A stretch of DNA of 64,000 nucleotides. Source: Megalopta genalis (Eukaryota > Arthropoda > Insecta > Hymenoptera > Halictidae). The position numbers and the translations under genes are program-made. Positions within the stretch are counted from its first letter, which is position 1. Every line of letters begins with the position of its first letter. The stretch covers positions 12,046,001-12,110,000 of the forward strand of contig NC_135016.1 in the NCBI RefSeq assembly GCF_051020955.1, written 5' to 3'. Shown here in pieces: positions 57,421 through 64,000 of the stretch. The notes under the pieces are model-generated. The model ran no database searches, was not told where the DNA came from, and worked only from the letters and a program-made list of their open reading frames with translations.

Positions 57421-59175
57421 TGCCTCGCGACAATTGTGAGTCTTTTTCGGTTCTCGATAGAGCTGTCCGGCGAACGAAAACCGACATGATAACTGTTTCC
57501 AACCCCTGTTACTTAGGCCCGATTCGGTTAACGTGCCTGGCTTTTCCCGGGAACACGAGTGCAAGCTGTAGAACAGGTCTAACTCGCTGGAACCCCTCGG
57601 CCGTTTGTTTCGACACGAGCGAGCTGACGTGACACGCCATTGTGGCTAACATTTAAACTTCGTGCCGAGGAAGGGAACGCGGACAGGCTGCTGCGAGATA
57701 TTTTTGCAGAAGGCGAGATTGCGATACACCGACCCCTGCAGTCACCCATTCGCTCCGTCGGCTATTTTTCCTGGCAACCTACATCGACGGATCAAACGTC
57801 GACTCCGTTTTACAACAGTATTATTATCGGCCAGATAGTATCTAGGCTCTGCCGAGACTCTCGTCGTGAACACGACGCGCCAATTTTGATAGCAACGTTT
57901 GTACCGCGTCGTCGATATCTTGGGAAATAAACGAAGAAAAATGCCGCAGATCGTCGCGTCGCTTTCGCGTTCGTCGTCGCGAGCGGTCTCGATCGCTCGA
58001 TCTCGAGCACTCGAAGAGATCGTCCGTGGCGCATCGGGAGCAACACTTGTCGCGAAAGGTCGATACCCCGCGAGCTTGCGACATCGCAGCGGTGCCGCAT
58101 GAGTTTGCCGAGCATAGTCGAGCCTATCGCGGCCCTTCGACCGTAATTGCCCGTTCGCGAGATCGCGCTTGCGGCGAGCCGAGGAGCTTTTATCTCGGGC
58201 CGAATGAGTCTTTTGAAATTGCCTGTAATTAGGAGCACGGTCGAGATACCGATCGACGACGGCGCGGTGCACCGGTGCACCGGTGCCGCGGTGAACTCGA
58301 TTGCGACAAGAATGGATGACGAATGGGATCGCTGAATCGACGCGAATGGCTTCGCAACGAGCCGATCGGCTCGCGAGATCGGCACACGCGTAAAACGATT
58401 CCGTGACGGTGATAAATGCGGCTCACCGTTCACCGGAAAGCCTGCAGATTCCGTTTGCATCGCGATCGAGAAGGACGAGCGCCGACGACGGCCGACCATC
58501 GAATACTTTGGCGCTCGTGAAACTTTCGGGTTCGCATTGGGTCCCGAATATTATACTTTCGGGTATCCGAGATTTTAAAATCGAAAAATATTTCGTTAGC
58601 TTTTTACCTGATTTCGAGCCGACGTATATAAAAACATTGAACTCTAATCATCACTGCTTCGAATGGTTCGAGAGCAGTTGCCATTGCATGTGTCAGCTTG
58701 CATTCATGGCGACTCAATTCTTTTGGCATGTAATAACAAGATGTATAATTTAATTTATTTATATACATATATATCTCGCTATTTTTACAATACAAAAGAA
58801 AAATGTATCGTATTAAGACTGACAGATGATCAGCAAATCAGCGAATTGAGTAAACAGTTTATGGAAACTTGTTTTCAATTTTGTGACATTGGCTGCAAAT
58901 ATGTCCGTTTTATCGGCGTTGTCGTTGACAAGTTGAAATATCCTGTAAAAAGGGTCAATCGCACTAAATCTCGATGAGTAGAATGAGGCTGGCAAAACGA
59001 GAAGGAGCATTGGAGTTGACAAGCCGAGTGATGCTAGGGTTATTGGTCATACCATGTACAGCTTTGCATATAAAACATAGGTCAGCAATGATAGTTCTGG
59101 ACTCTGGAGAACGTATGTTTAACGTGGACATTAATGGGCCGTAGTTACGGTGATATTGACGATCGCGAGGATGTG
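57421..59175. other. CpG-rich then AT-rich unique segment, no gene found
   Basis: Frames of 176 and 229 codons on the minus strand overlap each other and plus-strand frames. CACCGGTGCACCGGTG tandem palindrome is at 58269-58286. Confidence 0.4.
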
Positions 59176-59177
59176 TA

Positions 59178-60133
59178 CAGTGGCTCACAAAAGTGTACGT
59201 ATACCTTTTAAAGCGCAATAACTTTTTTTAAAGTGGACTAAGTCAGTTGAATTTCTTTTAGATGACTGAGGGACTAGTCTATATTATTAATATTATTATT
59301 TGTTGTTTTATATTAATGTTATTATTATTATATTGTATTGCTACATATTATTATCATTTAATATTTAATATATAATAATATATTATAATATTAATAACAT
59401 TAATATTAAACAATAAATAATAATAGTAATATATAATAATAATATAGACTAGTCCCTCAGTCATATTATTAATATTATTATTTATTGTTTTATATTAATG
59501 TTATTATTATTATATTGTATTATTATATATTATTATCATTTAATATTTAATATATAATAATATATTATAATATTAATAACATTAATATTAAACAATAAAT
59601 AATAATAGTAATATATAATAATAATATATATAGACTAGTCCCTCAGTCATCTAAAAGAAATCCATTCAATAATATTAATATTAACAATAATAACAATAAT
59701 ATTAACAATAATAACAATAATATTAACAATAATATTAATATTAATATTATGATATTAAGATTAATAAAACTGCAGATTTCTTACACTTCTTGGTGAAAAG
59801 TGTCAAAAATCGTGACAAAACTGCGACTTTTGCGATCTTTAATTTGCCGCAACTCGTAACAACGTCAACCGATTTCGACAAAATTGTCACCATGCATGTA
59901 AGTTGCTGTGATCTGCGAAGGGCATTTTTTAAATTTTCGTTACAAGCTCGGATAAAAAAAGATAAATATTATATTCTTTGTCATTCCAACTAATATAGCA
60001 TAATCAAAGAAATAACATTTTAGTCATTGCCTAGTAGACTAGTCCATCGTCTAAAAAAATTCAAGCCATTCAGTCCAGTTCTAAAACAGTAATTGCTATT
60101 TAAAAGGTATGCGAACACTTTTGTGGGCCACTG
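59178..60133. mobile_element. Family B element enlarged by a duplicated AT palindrome (956 bp)
   Basis: TA-flanked CAGTGGCTCACAAAAGTGTA to AACACTTTTGTGGGCCACTG. A block of about 178 bp of ATTATTAATATT palindromic sequence plus GACTAGTCCCTCAGTCAT is present twice (59285-59463 and 59464-59650). The right arm (59765-60133) is normal. Confidence 0.85.
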
Positions 60134-60135
60134 TA

Positions 60136-61351
60136 CCCAGGTCTTCGTCGATGTTTTGGATGGAAAACCTGATATTTACCCTCATAAACAGTTTCTGGAT
60201 TTACCGGAGCACTCTCAAGCCCGTTTTTAGGACGTCAGGTCCTCGAAAATTTTCAGGAGCCGATTTGAAATTCGGGTACCGGAACGTTTCGATACCAGTC
60301 CCGAATCCGATGAAAACACGCGGCATACCCATAAACCCTTGGAACCCCGTGGCTTCACCTCTTCTTCGAGGCCCTCGTTCGCGTTTCAGCAGCCTCCGGT
60401 TTATTTTGGTAGCCGACGGGGGAAGAAAGTTCGCGGGAAACCACATCGTGGAAATGCGCGCGTACGGTCACGACGTAGAAACGCTTTCCAACGTGGACTG
60501 ATGGGTTAGGTATCCGTTAACGCATCTAGCCAGAGGTAAAAGCGTTAAACGAGTATCGACCCCAACTAACCTATGATCTTGGTTAATGGTTGATCGCGAG
60601 TTAAGCCTCGCTCCATCCATAACAGCCTCGAACGAAATCCCCCGAGTGGCTCCATCGTGCGAACGAACGGTAGTCACGACTCTGATTACGGGCCATAATA
60701 CCATGTAAAACGCCGGAGAACCGCACGAGGGGAAAAACACTCGCGGAGAAAAAGGGGGCCCGCTGCGCAGCGGCGAGTCTCCCGACGCTGCGGCAGCGAG
60801 CGTGATAAGGCCCGCGGAGCAATAGACGTCGGGCCTCGATAAAACGATTGATTTTCTATTAGGAAACTCGCGCCGGCTCACGATCTCCCATCCGGCTCTA
60901 TCGCGTGTGACCCGCGCGGAAGCCTCTCGCATCCGCCAGAAACACACAAATTCATTCCGGCCGATGAAAATTGTATCGATTTGGAGGTGATTGCTCGACG
61001 CTCCGCGCACAGGCTCGCGGGGTCAAGCGGCGAAGAGGCAGAAGCGTTCCTACGCTCGTCGAGAACGAACGGATATCGCGGCCGTAAGATCATAGACGAG
61101 ACTACCGAGATCCCCGTGAACCGTTAGAGTTAACGACGAGCGCTTTCCTACCTCCTCGCAATCTTTACGCCTCGCAATTCTACCAGTGGATGTGTCCGCG
61201 ATACCACGGTAGCAAGAGGAGGCGGACGAGCAAGACGGAGATCCGTCCGAAAGACAACGGCTCGCGGGGAGGCGTGATCGTATAATTTGCCTCGAACGGT
61301 CATAGCCGCGGCTATCCTCGAGGTAGAAGCCTCGGCGATCTCCTTTGACAA
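60136..61351. other. CpG-rich unique segment, no gene found
   Basis: Frames up to 180 codons on the minus strand and 130 on the plus strand, with no domain. Confidence 0.4.
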
Positions 61352-61607
61352 TTAACCCTTTGCACCGTAACTACGAGTCAGACTCGTGACGCGAAGAGTC
61401 TTTTTTACGTAATCTGTTGAATGGAAGCATTCTTCGTTTCTTCTGAATCGAAGTCAAATTTGATTGTTCTGTTATCAAGATCTAGGAACCGAAGTAAATG
61501 GTGACATACAAGATATAAAAATTGTCTCGTTATGTCAGGGTGATGATTGAGGATGAAGGACAGCTGATCGAGGTAGCTGCGAAAGAAGTCGTAGTGCAAG
61601 GGGTTAA
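61352..61607. mobile_element. TTAA-bounded MITE (256 bp)
   Basis: Begins TTAACCCTTTGCACCGTAAC and ends GTCGTAGTGCAAGGGGTTAA. The subterminal ACGAGTCAGACTCGT is a perfect palindrome around one base. Confidence 0.8.
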
Positions 61608-61771
61608 GGGGCGCGTTCTTTCTTCATTTTGGGAGATTTTTTTTATGACAAAGCTATGCGTCGGTCAGGTTGAAAAATATAGTTCCGAGAAAAACATGAA
61701 AGAAGTTTCGTGATTTAAGTTAGATTTGTTAGATTTTACCTTCAGTCGCGAAATGTTCGAATTTCGAAGTA

Positions 61772-62396
61772 TAGTAAATTCTTTCCAATTGTCCCACAGT
61801 TTGTATACAAAAATGGACAGTTTGTGAAGAGGAGATACGATTATTCGAGCCTCACGGCTCGTTTTTATATATACTTGTTGACAGAATAAAATAAAATAAA
61901 AACTCTTAAATAAAGAGTAAATGAAATAAATAAGATAAAATAAAAATAAGTAAAATAAAATAAAAGCTCTTAAATGAAGAGTAAAATAAATATAAATAAA
62001 ATAAAATAAAAGCTCTTAAATGAAGAGTAAAATAAATATAAATAAAATAAAATAAAAACTCTTAAATAAAGAGTAAATGAAATAAATAAGATAAAATAAA
62101 AATAAATAAAATAAAATAAAAGCTCTCAAATGAAGAGTAAAATAAATATAAATAAAATAAAATAAAAACTCTTAAATACAGAGTAAAATAAAAATAAATA
62201 ATCTTAGAAAACTCTTACATAAAGAGTAAAATAAAAATAAATAAAATAAAAATGAAAACTCTTAAATAATGAGTAACATAAAAATAAATAATCTTAAATA
62301 AAAACTCTTAATAAACTCTAAAATAAAATAAAAACTTCTTCCCATATTATCCATCTTTGTTTACAAGCTGAGAGATAATTGGAAAGAATTTACAGT
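61772..62396. mobile_element. Family A-type MITE with expanded loop (625 bp)
   Basis: The left arm (TAGTAAATTCTTTCCAATTG, AAAAATGGACAGTTTGTGAA, GATACGATTATTCGAGCCTC) and right arm (CTTCTTCCCATATTATCCAT, ACAAGCTGAGAGATAATTGG) flank an AT-rich array. The left arm's expected partner for the ATACGATTATTCGAG segment is missing. Confidence 0.75.
61885..62335. repeat. About 60-bp AAATAAAATAAAAACTCTTA minisatellite in the MITE loop
   Basis: About seven units, each with a small hairpin ACTCTTAAATAAAGAGT separated by AAATAAAATAAATATAAATA-type spacers. Confidence 0.85.
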
Positions 62397-62413
62397 ATCG
62401 CTTTGACATAACT

Positions 62414-62804
62414 AGACTGCGGATTTTATGCAATTTATGGTAAAATTGGGCAATTATAATTGGAAATATTATAAAGATTAAAGGTCTCTAAAAGCGTCAT
62501 TCCATTATTTTTAATCTATTAAAAGAATCAACCCCTTGTCGTACCATTTTCTTCCCAGTTACGATGTCTCCAAGTGTCTCGATTATAATAATTTCTTAAA
62601 AGAAAAAGAAAATTCATATTTATTGTATGCTAACATTTCCTTGAATACTTAAATATCGCGGAAGAAAAGAACAGAACTTCATTCCAACCTAAGCGAACGA
62701 AATAACATTCATGCTCAACAGACTTTTACTAGAACCACTCAGTCTCCATTCCTCGCAATTCATGCAGACAATTTCTAATTTACATAAAAAAAAACCCGCA
62801 ATCT
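62414..62804. mobile_element. AGACTGCGG-family element (391 bp)
   Basis: Begins AGACTGCGGATTTTATGCAA and ends ACATAAAAAAAAACCCGCAATCT. The interior is partly shared with the relic in the hAT element (GCGTCATTCCATTATTTTTA). Confidence 0.7.
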
Positions 62805-62827
62805 AGACATTCCACGCACACAAAGCT

Positions 62828-63042
62828 TCAACACTAAACCTACCGCGGTCAAAGCGACCGCTTTCTTATTTTGCAATTCTTCAAAGTTCCAAAACTCTTT
62901 CGTGTAAAACGCCTGAATAAGTTATATTATTGGAGCAAGTTTTATAATAAAAACTTTACAAATTCTAAATAAATTCGGTCCTCTCACTTTTCTGAAGCAG
63001 TACATGCCAGTTAGCATTACTGGTTGGTAGGTTCAGCGTTAA
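62828..63042. mobile_element. TTAA-type MITE (215 bp; left TTAA mutated)
   Basis: Begins TCAACACTAAACCTACCGCG and ends GGTTGGTAGGTTCAGCGTTAA. Each end has a subterminal palindrome of different sequence: GCGGTCAAAGCGACCGC on the left and CCAGTTAGCATTACTGG on the right. Confidence 0.7.
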
Positions 63043-64000
63043 GAAGTTGAAAATAAATCGATTTTTTGAACCGTTAAGGTGATGTCCCCCGTTAAGATAC
63101 GGACACCGGAGAGGGCGTCGAGGCGGACGTCGGGCGTACGTCGAATCGATCCGTCGAGGAGGATAAAAGGTAAGCTGACCTCGTTCCTTAGGATTCGTAG
63201 CCGCAAACGCACGCTGCGCTCGTACACAGCGGTATACCGTTTCGCGAACGACGGACGTAACTGGAGGCCAACAATGCTCGGTTGCTTGTCGAGAGAGGTT
63301 CGTGCAACGGCGCGGTAGAAAGGAAAATGATTTTATAATAATCATCGAGGCCTGCGCGCCCGTATCCGTCTTCTACCGTACAGGCGAAACGGAGTCGTGG
63401 GTGTGTTCCGCGAGCACGCTGCCCGGGAACAATGTGACATTATGGTAAATGACCGAGACCATTGTCGTCGAGGAACGCTCGCTGCGCGCTGTTACGTTTC
63501 ATACGAACACGACCGGTTCGAGAACCGTGTTCGGGCTTTCCTCCAGGCGAAAGGAAGGGTTAGGTCGCGTTCCTCCGGGTCTCGGAAAATTTGCGACTCG
63601 AATCGGAACGAGCTCGACGGAGGTGCCTCGGGGGAGCTCCGGCGGGCCGATCCGGGCCGATCCGGGCCGGGACGTGCAATCTACATATGCGCTTTCTAAA
63701 AGGCGGTGCACGATTACAGAAACCACGCTTCTTTTTCCGCGGACACCGGAATAATTTATAATCCAGGAAAACACGAAGCGCGAATCTCGAGTTACAGCCG
63801 ACCGTCTAACCGCACTCGCGTGTCTTCATCTGCCTTGTTGCATGCATGTATACGTTAAGAGCGGTCGCCGAGGGCCGGGGATCCGTGTACGTACACACGT
63901 TGTTGTCCTCGGGACGAACACGCCTCCGATCCAATCCGTGAAACTACGAATCTCGGAGCGAGGCGGTCGGATCGATCGTCGAACCAGCCAACGGGTTCTC
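63043..64000. other. CpG-rich unique segment at window edge
   Basis: Overlapping frames of 60-126 codons on both strands, none supported. GGGCCGATCC direct repeat at 63645-63664. Confidence 0.4.

Noticed and set aside
57810..58499. 229- and 176-codon overlapping minus-strand frames
   Set aside because: Two frames compete over the same bases and neither shows a domain.

Overview
This window looks like insect nuclear DNA, most likely from a bee, wasp or ant. The evidence is a mariner relic with insect-type ends, many non-autonomous TA- and TTAA-flanked elements, short GT-AG introns of 64-150 bp, and an alternation of AT-rich repeats with CpG-rich unique DNA. The order Hymenoptera is an inference. 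There is no operon structure, tRNA, rRNA or CRISPR array. Most long open frames are by-products of repeats or of GC-rich sequence.

Only one protein-coding gene can be supported: a six-exon plus-strand gene at 52971-55434, predicted at about 325 aa. Four of its five introns close up cleanly in phase. Its first and last exons resemble the two ends of PA28/REG (PSME3-type) proteasome activators, but it is divergent and the usual activation loop is not recognisable. Directly upstream (51250-52612) is a 31-bp minisatellite with about 26 perfect TATCGATA octamers, the DREF recognition sequence in flies. One TA-flanked MITE sits in intron 2 and another complex element starts about 45 bp after the stop codon.

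The rest is a dense mosaic of mobile elements and satellites. Recurrent families, named here for convenience, are: A (about 220 bp palindromic, ends CAGTAAATTCTCCC), B (about 670 bp palindromic, ends CAGTGKCCCACAAAA), D (about 365 bp, ends CAGGGTGTCCCAAAAA, CCAAT boxes in the core), E (about 1.08 kb, ends CAGGGTGTTACGCC), H (ends near CAGGGTGGT), I (ends CAGG-GGACCACGG), an 'AGACTGCGG' terminal-repeat family, a hAT-type element with a perfect 8-bp target duplication, and at least nine TTAA-bounded piggyBac-like MITEs. Many are nested.

Tandem arrays include 20 units of 76 bp (21229-22747), a 44-bp palindromic satellite in two inverted copies of one TTAA element (27.1-27.9 kb and 34.3-35.1 kb), an 11-bp TTCCAGAA array (11.07-11.43 kb), a foldback array (36.7-37.1 kb), 151-bp repeats (0.6-1.4 kb), an ATATT pentamer array (30.2-30.5 kb) and several (CT)n tracts.

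Between these lie CpG-rich unique segments (about 1.4-2.5, 9.8-10.8, 13.3-15.1, 16.0-17.4, 22.9-24.8, 31.6-34.1, 37.4-39.2, 40.3-41.7, 43.0-44.8, 46.2-49.6, 57.4-58.6, 60.1-61.3 and 63.0-64 kb) in which I could find no gene. They may be intergenic or intronic.
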